A DNA stretch of 20,731 nt from an uncultured Collinsella sp. (GTDB lineage Bacteria; Actinomycetota; Coriobacteriia; Coriobacteriales; Coriobacteriaceae). Of this stretch, positions 1-6,941 are shown piece after piece. The DNA lies in contig CABSBA010000006.1 of assembly GCA_902475825.1 (NCBI GenBank), forward strand, positions 1-20,731. Direction: 5' to 3'. Every line of letters starts with the position of its first letter. The first letter of the stretch is position 1. Both the position numbers and the translations under genes were made by a program. Below the pieces are notes generated by a model. It was not told where the DNA came from. It made no database searches and saw only the letters and a list, made by a program, of their open reading frames with translations.

Positions 1-10
1 GTGCCCGAGG

Positions 11-70
11 TTGGGGTGAAAGTGGTCGGGCGTTGACCTAATGGGTCACGCCCGACCACTTGAGCCCCAA
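11..70 (-). terminator. Long hairpin terminator at the end of the transporter/esterase/aldolase operon
   Basis: A perfect 12-bp inverted repeat (AGTGGTCGGGCG at 21-32, CGCCCGACCACT at 49-60) lies just beyond the aldolase stop codon. Inside it TGACC/GGTCA can also pair, and outside it TTGGGG (11-16) pairs with CCCCAA (65-70) across small mismatches. The whole element could fold into one very long stem. The T tract on the minus strand is short (CTTTC), so termination may depend on the stem, or the element may serve both strands. What lies to the left of the window is unknown. Confidence 0.7.
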
Positions 71-91
71 GATCGAGTGCCTGGGGAAGCT

Positions 92-1012
92 TTACAGGAG
101 ACCGTTGTCCTGGAGGACCTTCTTAATCGCCTCGACGTTCTCGCCAGTCATGGCCTTCACCGGGCGCGGCATGGTCGGGCTGTCGAAGATACCCATGAGG
201 TTCATAGCGGTCTTGAAGGCGCCGACGCCACCGGCATAGCCCTGGACGCCCGAGGTGACATCCCAGATGTGGGAAATCTCGTTGAGGCGATCCTGCTCGG
301 CCTTGACGGTAGCCCAGTCGCCGGCCTGAGCGGCCTTCCACTGACGCACGTAGCCCTCGGGCTCAACGTTGGCGAGACCCGGGACGGAACCGTCGGCGCC
401 GCCGAGGTAAGCACCGTCGACGACGACCTCGTGACCGGTGAGGATGCTCATCGGGTGGCCGTTCTTCTCGTTCTCCTGAACGAGGTAGCGGAACGAGATG
501 TCATCACCCGAGGAATCCTTGACGCCGGCCAGGACGCCCTCGGCGCCGAGCTTGGCAAGGAGCTTCCAGGGGAGCTTGGTGTGGACGCAGACGGGAATGT
601 CATAGGCAAAGATGGGCAGGTCGAGCTCCTCGTGCAGGATGCGGAAGTGCTCCTCGACCTCGGTCATGCCCTGCAGGGCATAGAACGGGCAGGTGGCGAC
701 AAGCGCATCGGCACCCAGCTCCTGAGCGACCTTGCCGTGCTCGATCATGCGCTCGGTCTCGGTGTCGATGATGCCGACCAGAACGGGAACGCGGTGGTCG
801 ACGATGCGCACCGCCTCGGCGACAATCTGGCGACGGCGCTCGTCGGTGGAGAAGACGACCTCGCCCGAGGAGCCCAGGAAGAACAGGCCATCGACGCCGG
901 CATCGATCATGCGGTTGATGCTGCGCTCAAAGGAGGCAACATCAAGCTGGTGATCTTCGGTATCGGGAACAACGACGGGAGGGATAACGCCGGTGAATTT
1001 CTGAGTTGCCAC
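92..1012 (-). CDS. Class I aldolase/lyase of the dihydrodipicolinate synthase / N-acetylneuraminate lyase superfamily
   Basis: A 306-residue TIM-barrel enzyme of usual family length. The start is the GTG at 1012, preceded by AAGGAG with a 6-base spacer; the reading frame extends further upstream, but without a ribosome site. Visible family residues are the GSSGE loop (47-51), the catalytic tyrosine Y137 in AYDIP and the Schiff-base lysine K165 in GVKDSSGD. These enzymes add or remove pyruvate or a related keto acid through a lysine imine. The arginine that DapA carries five residues after its tyrosine (YNVPSR) is missing here (YDIPVC), which argues against true lysine-biosynthetic DapA. N-acetylneuraminate lyase or a sugar-acid aldolase fits better. 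It is the last gene of a transporter and esterase operon, which suggests a catabolic role. The exact substrate is not determined by sequence. Confidence 0.85.
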   Translation of the reverse strand: MATQKFTGVIPPVVVPDTEDHQLDVASFERSINRMIDAGVDGLFFLGSSGEVVFSTDERRRQIVAEAVRIVDHRVPVLVGIIDTETERMIEHGKVAQELGADALVATCPFYALQGMTEVEEHFRILHEELDLPIFAYDIPVCVHTKLPWKLLAKLGAEGVLAGVKDSSGDDISFRYLVQENEKNGHPMSILTGHEVVVDGAYLGGADGSVPGLANVEPEGYVRQWKAAQAGDWATVKAEQDRLNEISHIWDVTSGVQGYAGGVGAFKTAMNLMGIFDSPTMPRPVKAMTGENVEAIKKVLQDNGLL

Positions 1013-1080
1013 AAGAATCTCCTTAGTTGTCTGGCGAGCGGCCCTATGCCGCCCACTCTTGTTGGCAGTGTCCAGGCCGT

Positions 1081-1932
1081 CTAGGCCAAAGAACACGGGT
1101 AGAACGTTTGGTTAAAGAAGTCGACGACTTCGTTTTCGAACGCATTGATGCGCTCGTGAGCGTATTTGGCATAGATGATATGCCTTCGGTCACACTCAAG
1201 ACCGTTGAATACGGCAAACTGGCCCTTGGGATCGCTCACGGCATCCATGAGCGATGTGCCCATGAGCACCGATCCGCGCACTCGAGACGACAGCGCCTCG
1301 AGGCCACCGGGAATTGGATTGGCAACCGCCGTGCAGGCAAGACCCTGCTCGTCCAGAGCAGAAACCGCCAGCGCGACTCCGCCGCCAAGGCCCTCGCCCC
1401 ATGCAAAGATGCGGTCGGGGTCCATGCCATCAAGATTGCGCCCGACCTTCGCCATCGCGCAACCCCAACGGACGCGCTCGACAAAAGCGGGCGAAGCAAT
1501 CCCCTGCTGCAGGTCGTCCGCACCAGCAACATCGTCATCCAGCGCGAGGACGGCATACCCCATGGCGGCAAATCTCGTCATGTGATGCCAGCCGCGCACA
1601 GGCCGATCGATGTCATGGAACATCAGGCACAGCGGCACGCGCTCAGATACTCGGGCACGACCGACAGGCTCAATCAAACGAGCGTGGACCGCATCGTCAC
1701 CGAGCTCAAAGGAAACCTCCGAGTAACGGGCGCAGGGGTTAACAAAGTCAATTGCCGTAATGGCCAGGCCTTGAATCTCAAGATTCGAAGCGCATGTCTC
1801 TAAATCAGAAACATCTGCTTGGACATCACCGTGCCAGTCCCGATATTCTGCGACCCTTGACGAAACCGTTCCAGGAATTCCCACGAGCCCGGGGACTATC
1901 AGCTCGTCAACATTGCTCTCGCACTTAGACAT
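1081..1932 (-). CDS. CE7-esterase-like alpha/beta-hydrolase lacking the nucleophilic serine (probable pseudoenzyme)
   Basis: A 283-residue protein related to the product of the next gene upstream; it looks like a diverged tandem duplicate. The start ATG at 1932 overlaps the upstream stop by 8 bases (ATGTCTAA), which implies translational coupling, with GGAGG-like bases just before it. It can be aligned by eye: LCLMFHD matches LVLQFHG, and QFAVFNGLECDRRH matches QFAVYNNLSCDKRH. Asp230 (SLMDAV) and His259 (YAHE) of the triad are kept. The nucleophile elbow reads GEGLGG (179-184) instead of GASQGG, so serine is replaced by Gly181. The segment that holds the PGQGG motif in its neighbour is shortened and unrecognisable. 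No signal peptide is seen, so it is cytoplasmic. It may be inactive, a regulatory or structural partner of the intact esterase, or use different chemistry. Confidence 0.75.
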   Translation of the reverse strand: MSKCESNVDELIVPGLVGIPGTVSSRVAEYRDWHGDVQADVSDLETCASNLEIQGLAITAIDFVNPCARYSEVSFELGDDAVHARLIEPVGRARVSERVPLCLMFHDIDRPVRGWHHMTRFAAMGYAVLALDDDVAGADDLQQGIASPAFVERVRWGCAMAKVGRNLDGMDPDRIFAWGEGLGGGVALAVSALDEQGLACTAVANPIPGGLEALSSRVRGSVLMGTSLMDAVSDPKGQFAVFNGLECDRRHIIYAKYAHERINAFENEVVDFFNQTFYPCSLA

Positions 1933-2902
1933 GAGCCTCCCCTCCCTCACAGAAAAACGGAATTATCAAATCATCAAAGTCCTGAATCTCCTCGTGGCCA
2001 AAGCCCTCAAAGAACTCATGACGCTTGTCGCAGGACAGGTTGTTGTACACCGCAAACTGCGTTGCCGGCGGACAGACGATATCGGCCGTGCCCGTGCCAA
2101 ACAGCACGGGGCACTTGACCATGGGGGCAAAATTCTTGGAATCGAAGTACGCCAGCTTGGCATAGGCTTCGTCAATACAAGTCGAGTCCTCGTCAAACCA
2201 GCGCGACCAATAGCGCAGGCCCTCATAGGCAATATCGTCGGCGTCCAAATCCCAAACCAGGCGGAAATCCGACAGGAAGGGATAGAGGATGGCGGCGCGA
2301 TTGATAAGCTCGCTGTTAAGCGCGCAGGTCGCAATGCCCAAACCGCCGCCCTGCGATGCGCCGTTCACATACACGCGGGTGAGATCGATGCCCTCGAGCT
2401 CGCGAACGATACGGCACAGAATGCGAATATCCTGATGCAGGCGGACATAGTAGAGGTTGGCCGGGTCGCCGTCGATACCGGCGACGATATGGCCCGCGAC
2501 CGTCGTGCCCTCAAATCCACCAATGTCCTCGGAGGGGCCTCCTTGGCCAGGACAATCGAGAGCGATGAGCGCCATGCCCATGCCCGCAAACGACGCCTGC
2601 TCAAACCAGCTGCGGCTCGCACCCGGATACCCATGGAACTGAAGTACCAATGGCACGGGCTCGTCCGAGACGGGTTTAAGGTACTTGGCATGCAGGCGTG
2701 CACCACACATGCCGGTATACCAGAGGTCGAAAAACCGACAGGTCGCGGAATCCGCAACCGAAGCCGCCTCAATCTCGTAGTCGAGCTCGACAGCGTCGGC
2801 CTCGGCCATGCGGTCCTTCCAAAAGAGATCGAAATCCGATGGACGGGGCATAGCGCCTCGATATTCACCAAATTGCTGTTGTAGCTCCTGAGCACTTGGC
2901 AT
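1925..2902 (-). CDS. CE7-type acetyl esterase (acetylxylan esterase / cephalosporin-C deacetylase family)
   Basis: A 325-residue cytoplasmic alpha/beta-hydrolase of the length typical for carbohydrate esterase family 7. The N-terminus (LQQQFGEYRGAMPRPSDFDLFW) has the characteristic family opening, which supports the ATG at 2902 even though its ribosome site is weak. The CPGQGG stretch (117-122) corresponds to the RGQ motif. GASQGG (181-186) carries nucleophile Ser183, Asp274 sits in TADIVCPP, and His303 in GFGHEE. Family members remove acetyl groups from small sugars, xylo-oligosaccharides and cephalosporins inside the cell. It lies 80 bases after the ATPase gene, separated by a hairpin, and overlaps the next gene, so it belongs to the transport operon. 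A role in deacetylating the imported substrate is an inference. Confidence 0.85.
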   Translation of the reverse strand: MPSAQELQQQFGEYRGAMPRPSDFDLFWKDRMAEADAVELDYEIEAASVADSATCRFFDLWYTGMCGARLHAKYLKPVSDEPVPLVLQFHGYPGASRSWFEQASFAGMGMALIALDCPGQGGPSEDIGGFEGTTVAGHIVAGIDGDPANLYYVRLHQDIRILCRIVRELEGIDLTRVYVNGASQGGGLGIATCALNSELINRAAILYPFLSDFRLVWDLDADDIAYEGLRYWSRWFDEDSTCIDEAYAKLAYFDSKNFAPMVKCPVLFGTGTADIVCPPATQFAVYNNLSCDKRHEFFEGFGHEEIQDFDDLIIPFFCEGGEAHV

Positions 2903-2938
2903 GGCTCGTGAACCCAGCCTTTCGAAATCGCAACGGAG

Positions 2939-2966
2939 GTGCGCCCGGCAAGGGAACCGGGCGCAC
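2939..2966 (-). other. Perfect intercistronic hairpin between the transporter ATPase and esterase genes
   Basis: A 10-bp perfect inverted repeat (GTGCGCCCGG at 2939-2948, CCGGGCGCAC at 2957-2966) encloses an 8-base loop. No T tract follows on the minus strand. It therefore looks more like an RNA-processing or stabilising element, or a partial terminator that lowers expression of the three enzyme genes relative to the transporter, than a full terminator. Confidence 0.6.
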
Positions 2967-2982
2967 GGGAGGGAAAGCGAGG

Positions 2983-3810
2983 CTACTCGCCGAGCTTGGG
3001 ATGCAGCAGCGACGGCGCAGCGCCGAGCAGCATCTTGGTGTAGGGGTCCTGAGGGTGCTGGAAGACCTGCTTGGCCTCGCCCTGCTCGACGATCTTACCG
3101 CCATTCATAACGATGATGTCGTCAGAGATATAGCGAACCGTCTGGATGTCATGGCTGATGAACACCATGGCCAGGCCGAGCTCCTTCTTAAGGTCGGTCA
3201 GCAGGTTCAGAATCTGCGCGCGGACCGAAACGTCCAGAGCCGAGGTGGGCTCGTCGGCGATGATGGCATCGGGGTTCAGCGACAGGGCACGGGCAATTGC
3301 GACGCGCTGGCGCTGGCCGCCCGAAAGCTGGCCGGGAAGAACCTCGGCGGCGGAGCTGGGCAGACCGGTGAGCTCCAAGAGCTCCTTGACGCGCTTCTCC
3401 TGCTCGGCCTCGGTACCCAGGTTGTGGACGCGCATGGGGTCGAGCAGTTGCTCGCGAACGACCATGCGGGGGTTGAGCGCCGTGGCCGGGTTCTGGAACA
3501 CGACCGAGATGACGCGGCCCATGTGGCGACGGTCCTCGGCGGTACGCTTGGTAACGTCCTTGCCCTTAAAGTAGACTTTGCCGCTCGTGGGGGCCTGCAG
3601 GCCGCACATGACGTTGGCGGTGGTGGACTTTCCGCAACCGGACTCGCCGACGATGCCGATCGTCTGGCCGGGCATGAGCTTGATCGTTACACCCTGGACG
3701 GCGTGAACCAGGTTGGGGTGCAGAATCGAGCCGGTACGGGTCCTAAAGGTGACGTGGACGTCATCAAGGAAGATGATCGGCTCGACGCCGTTGACTGCGG
3801 TCTCGCTCAT
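2983..3810 (-). CDS. Peptide/opine/nickel-type ABC transporter ATP-binding protein (DppF/OppF-like)
   Basis: A 275-residue ATPase that would power uptake together with the ATPase half of the preceding fusion protein. Motifs are Walker A GESGCGKST (55-63), Q-loop Gln106 in VFQNP, signature LSGGQ (162-166), Walker B IIADE (183-187) and H-loop His220 in SHD. The C-terminal QDPYTKMLLGAAP region is the short oligopeptide/dipeptide transporter C-terminal extension typical of this subfamily. The start ATG at 3810 directly abuts the upstream TAG, and its ribosome site GGAGGTGAT is formed by the last codons of the fusion gene, so the two are translationally coupled. The substrate class is not set by the ATPase. 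Confidence 0.92.
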   Translation of the reverse strand: MSETAVNGVEPIIFLDDVHVTFRTRTGSILHPNLVHAVQGVTIKLMPGQTIGIVGESGCGKSTTANVMCGLQAPTSGKVYFKGKDVTKRTAEDRRHMGRVISVVFQNPATALNPRMVVREQLLDPMRVHNLGTEAEQEKRVKELLELTGLPSSAAEVLPGQLSGGQRQRVAIARALSLNPDAIIADEPTSALDVSVRAQILNLLTDLKKELGLAMVFISHDIQTVRYISDDIIVMNGGKIVEQGEAKQVFQHPQDPYTKMLLGAAPSLLHPKLGE

Positions 3811-5826
3811 CTACATCACCTCCGCGTGAGGGGTCAAACCATTTGCCTTGAGCACCTCATCGGGGAGCTCGGAATAGAAGTGCTCGGTGCCGGGCACGCG
3901 CTTGAAGACCGGACGGGTGTCCAGGCCAATGCGCGGATGACTCGAGCGGGGCGCGAAGCGATCGCCCTTGGGGAAATCGCGCGGGCTCGGAACGGCGCCG
4001 GGCACCTGGTGCAGGCGGCCCGAACCGCTCTCGATGGACAGGACGGAACCCAGAAGACCGCGAGTGTACTCGTGGATCGGGTTGGTGAGCAGCTCCTTGG
4101 TGGGCGCCTGCTCGATAACCTGGCCGGCGTACATAACCGTGATGTTATGGGCGACCTCGGCGACCAGCGCCAGGTCGTGCGAAACGAAGATCATGGCAAA
4201 GCCGAGCTTGGCCTGAAGGTCGTTAAGCAGCTTGATGACCTGCTTCTGGACGGTAACGTCCAGAGCGGTCGTGGGCTCGTCGCAGATGACCAGCTTGGGG
4301 TCGCGGGTAAGGGCCATAGCGATCAGAACGCGCTGACGCTGACCACCGGAAAGCTCATGCGGATAGCTCTCGAGCGTACGCTTGGGGTCGAGGCCCACGA
4401 GCTCCAGGAGCTCCTCGGCGCTACGGGTGCCGCCACGCTTGGTGAGCTGCTTCATCTGGGCAGAGATGAGCATGGAGGGGTTGAGCGAGGACAGGGCGTC
4501 CTGATAGACCATGGCGATATCGGTACCGCGCAGGCCGAACCACTCCTTCTTGCTCATCTTGAGCAGGTCGCGGCCCTCCCAGAGAACCTCGCCGGAAAGA
4601 TGCTCATCATCGTCGGTCAGGCCCATGATGGCCAGCGTGGTGATGGACTTACCGCAGCCGGACTCGCCTACAAGGCCCATGGTCTGGCCGGGACGGACGT
4701 CAAAGTTGACGTGGTCGACGACGTTGATGTCACCGTGGTGCTCAAACTGGATGCAGAAATCGCGGACCGAAAGGATCGGCTCGACGGACTCATCGGGCAC
4801 ATGGCGGTCGTTACGCTTGAGTTCGACATCACGCAGGGCGCCAAGACGGGCGGACAGGGACTGAGCCTGCTCCTTGTAAGCGCGAACGGGGTCGGAGACC
4901 AGCAGGTCGGCCTCGCGGCGCTTGGAGGAGTCGGTCGGATCCAGGGCGGCGGAGGGAGCAGCGGCCATGGCGTCGGTAATACCCTCGGACAGGATGTTGA
5001 GCGCCAGGCAGGTGATCATGATGGCCAGGCCCGGGAACAGCGCCTGCCACCAACGACCAGCGAGCACGCCACCGCGAGCGTCGGCGAGGATGTTGCCCCA
5101 GGTAGCGGTGGGCTCCTGGATACCAGCGCCGATGAAGGTCAGCGAGGCCTCGAAGATGATGGCGTCGGCGACCAGGGTAACGGTAAAGACCATGATCGGG
5201 GCGATGCAGTTACGCAGAACATGCTTGATCAAAATCCACGGAGCCTTGGCGCCGGAAACGATGACCGCGCGGACATAGTCCTCGCCGTACTCGGACACGA
5301 TGTTGGCGCGCACGATACGGGCAATCTGCGGAGTGTACATAAAGCCGATGGCGAAGATGATCGACGGCACGGAGTTGCCCAGGATGGAGACGAAGACGGC
5401 AGCGAGGGCGATGCCCGGGATGGACATGATGATGTCCAGGATGCGCATGATCGCCTCGGAAACGGACTTGCGCGAAACTGCCGCGAGGGCGCCCACGACC
5501 GAGCCGCAGACCAGAGCCATGGCAGTGGCACCAAAGCCGATGATCAGCGAGTAACGACCACCGTAGAGCATGCGCGACAGAATGTCGCGACCCTTATCGT
5601 CGGTACCGAAGATAAATCCATTGCCGGGAGCCTGGCGAGCAGTGAAAATCTCGACCGGGCTATAGGGGGCAAGAAGGGGCGCCAGAATCGCGGTCAGGGC
5701 GACCAGCACCAGCACGACGGCGGCAATCTTAGAAGACAGCGTCATCTTCTTCCAGCCACCGAGCTTGAGCCCCTTGGAGGCAGCCTTCTCGAGCTGCTCG
5801 GTTTGCTTCTCTCGAATCTTTACCAT
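3811..5826 (-). CDS. ABC transporter permease/ATPase fusion (DppC-like membrane domain joined to DppD-like ATPase)
   Basis: A 671-residue single-chain fusion. Residues about 33-285 form a DppC-type permease with an N-terminal membrane segment (33-54), the GTDDKGRD motif (74-81) and an EAA-type coupling loop around 179-206. A charged linker (about 295-345) leads to an ATPase with Walker A GESGCGKS (387-394), Q-loop Gln442, signature LSGGQ (492-496), Walker B LVICDE (512-517) and H-loop His550. The ATPase ends in the long C-terminal oligopeptide/dipeptide transporter extension (HEYTRGLLGSV and following, with FAPRSSHP near the end). No frame break occurs at the junction, so the fusion is real, and related fusions are known in this transporter class. 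It starts 3 bases after the permease stop. Confidence 0.92.
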   Translation of the reverse strand: MVKIREKQTEQLEKAASKGLKLGGWKKMTLSSKIAAVVLVLVALTAILAPLLAPYSPVEIFTARQAPGNGFIFGTDDKGRDILSRMLYGGRYSLIIGFGATAMALVCGSVVGALAAVSRKSVSEAIMRILDIIMSIPGIALAAVFVSILGNSVPSIIFAIGFMYTPQIARIVRANIVSEYGEDYVRAVIVSGAKAPWILIKHVLRNCIAPIMVFTVTLVADAIIFEASLTFIGAGIQEPTATWGNILADARGGVLAGRWWQALFPGLAIMITCLALNILSEGITDAMAAAPSAALDPTDSSKRREADLLVSDPVRAYKEQAQSLSARLGALRDVELKRNDRHVPDESVEPILSVRDFCIQFEHHGDINVVDHVNFDVRPGQTMGLVGESGCGKSITTLAIMGLTDDDEHLSGEVLWEGRDLLKMSKKEWFGLRGTDIAMVYQDALSSLNPSMLISAQMKQLTKRGGTRSAEELLELVGLDPKRTLESYPHELSGGQRQRVLIAMALTRDPKLVICDEPTTALDVTVQKQVIKLLNDLQAKLGFAMIFVSHDLALVAEVAHNITVMYAGQVIEQAPTKELLTNPIHEYTRGLLGSVLSIESGSGRLHQVPGAVPSPRDFPKGDRFAPRSSHPRIGLDTRPVFKRVPGTEHFYSELPDEVLKANGLTPHAEVM

Positions 5827-5829
5827 AAT

Positions 5830-6786
5830 CTACACCGTCCTGATGCGCGGGTTGATGAGCAGGTAGAGCATGTCAACCACGATGTTGATGATGATGAAGG
5901 CAAGAGCAACGACGATGACGACGCCCTGAACCAGGTTCGCCTCGTTGCCCTGAACGCCCTGCAGGATCGCAGTACCCATGCCGGGGAGGTTGAAGATGAC
6001 CTCGATGACGACAGCACCGCCCATGAGGTAGCCGATCTTAAGACCGAGGGTGGTGACCGGGGTGATCAGCGCGTTGCGCAAAACGTTGATGCCGACGACG
6101 ACCTTCTCGGGAACGCCGGCGCCGCGAGCCATACGGACATAGTCCTTATCGAGCTCCTCAACCATGGCCGTACGCACGATACGAGTCATCTGGCCCGTCA
6201 GCGGGAATGCCAGAGCGATAGCGGGCATGATCATACGTCCCAGATAGCCAGCCGGGTTGGTGGTGAAGTGAGGCAGAGCACCGGACGCCGGAAGCACCTT
6301 AAGGTAGGAAGAGAACAGCAGGATCAACAGAACGGCAAGCCAGAACGACGGGGTTGCCAAGCCGGCGATAGAGAAGACGCGGATCACTTGGTCCGGCCAT
6401 TTATCGCGATACAGTGCCGCGATGACGCCGAGCAAAAACGAGACGACCGCGCCGATGGCAAGACCGATAAAGGTCAGCTGCATCGTGACGGGCAGGGCCG
6501 TGGAGATGCGCTTGGCAACGGAGTTGCGAGCAGCACCATAGGTGCCCATGTCACCATGGATCAGATCGCCCATATAGCGCACGTAGCGCACGGGCCAGGG
6601 GTCGTCCAGACCATACTTCTCATGGTACTCGGCAACCGCCTCGGGCGAGGCACCGTCACCCAACGCCGTATAGGCGGGGTCGGTCTTGGAGAACGACATA
6701 AGGAAGAACACCAGGACGGTGACGCCCAATGCCATGATCGGCAGCGCCACGAGACGCCTTCCAATCAAACGTAGAAAGTTGTTCAC
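5830..6786 (-). CDS. ABC transporter permease (DppB/OppB-like)
   Basis: A 318-residue integral membrane protein. The chosen start is GTG at 6786, preceded by AAAGGGGAGA with a 4-base spacer; the longer upstream reading has no ribosome site. Features typical of DppB are the first membrane helix near the N-terminus (LVALPIMALGVTVLVFFLMS), the DPAYTALGDGASPE periplasmic segment, the YGLDDPWPVRYVRY stretch and the C-terminal EAA loop (DYVRMARGAGVPEKVV). It closes with NLPGMGTAIL and a last helix. It pairs with the permease half of the following fusion protein to form the channel. Confidence 0.93.
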   Translation of the reverse strand: MNNFLRLIGRRLVALPIMALGVTVLVFFLMSFSKTDPAYTALGDGASPEAVAEYHEKYGLDDPWPVRYVRYMGDLIHGDMGTYGAARNSVAKRISTALPVTMQLTFIGLAIGAVVSFLLGVIAALYRDKWPDQVIRVFSIAGLATPSFWLAVLLILLFSSYLKVLPASGALPHFTTNPAGYLGRMIMPAIALAFPLTGQMTRIVRTAMVEELDKDYVRMARGAGVPEKVVVGINVLRNALITPVTTLGLKIGYLMGGAVVIEVIFNLPGMGTAILQGVQGNEANLVQGVVIVVALAFIIINIVVDMLYLLINPRIRTV

Positions 6787-6847
6787 GTTCTCTCCCCTTT
6801 CTTTTGTCGGTAGGACCAACTGGTATATGAGTATGGATACTCATTAC

Positions 6848-6881
6848 AAGACCCGAGCGACATCGAGGCCGCCCGGGTCTT
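6848..6881 (-). other. Intercistronic hairpin between the binding-protein and permease genes
   Basis: AAGACCCG (6848-6855) and CGGGTCTT (6874-6881) form an 8-bp perfect stem, extended by GCG/CGC (6857-6859 with 6870-6872) after one mismatch. It sits in the 155-base gap after the solute-binding protein gene. On the minus strand no T run follows, so a leaky terminator or 3'-end stabiliser is likelier than full termination. Hairpins here commonly let the binding protein be made in excess over membrane components. A T-rich stretch follows it on the plus strand, but no plus-strand gene ends here. Confidence 0.55.
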
Positions 6882-6941
6882 TGTTTCAACTATGAGGACG
6901 TTGCCTTACGACCGACGCCCCACATATGACTCAAGCGAGTC

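Noticed and set aside
2896..6774. Plus-strand open frame of 1292 codons
   Set aside because: It lies antisense to four well-supported transporter and esterase genes. Its composition (rich in Gly, Asp, His, Arg, Gln, Leu) is what the complement of GC-rich coding sequence gives, and it has no domain, ribosome site or conserved motif.
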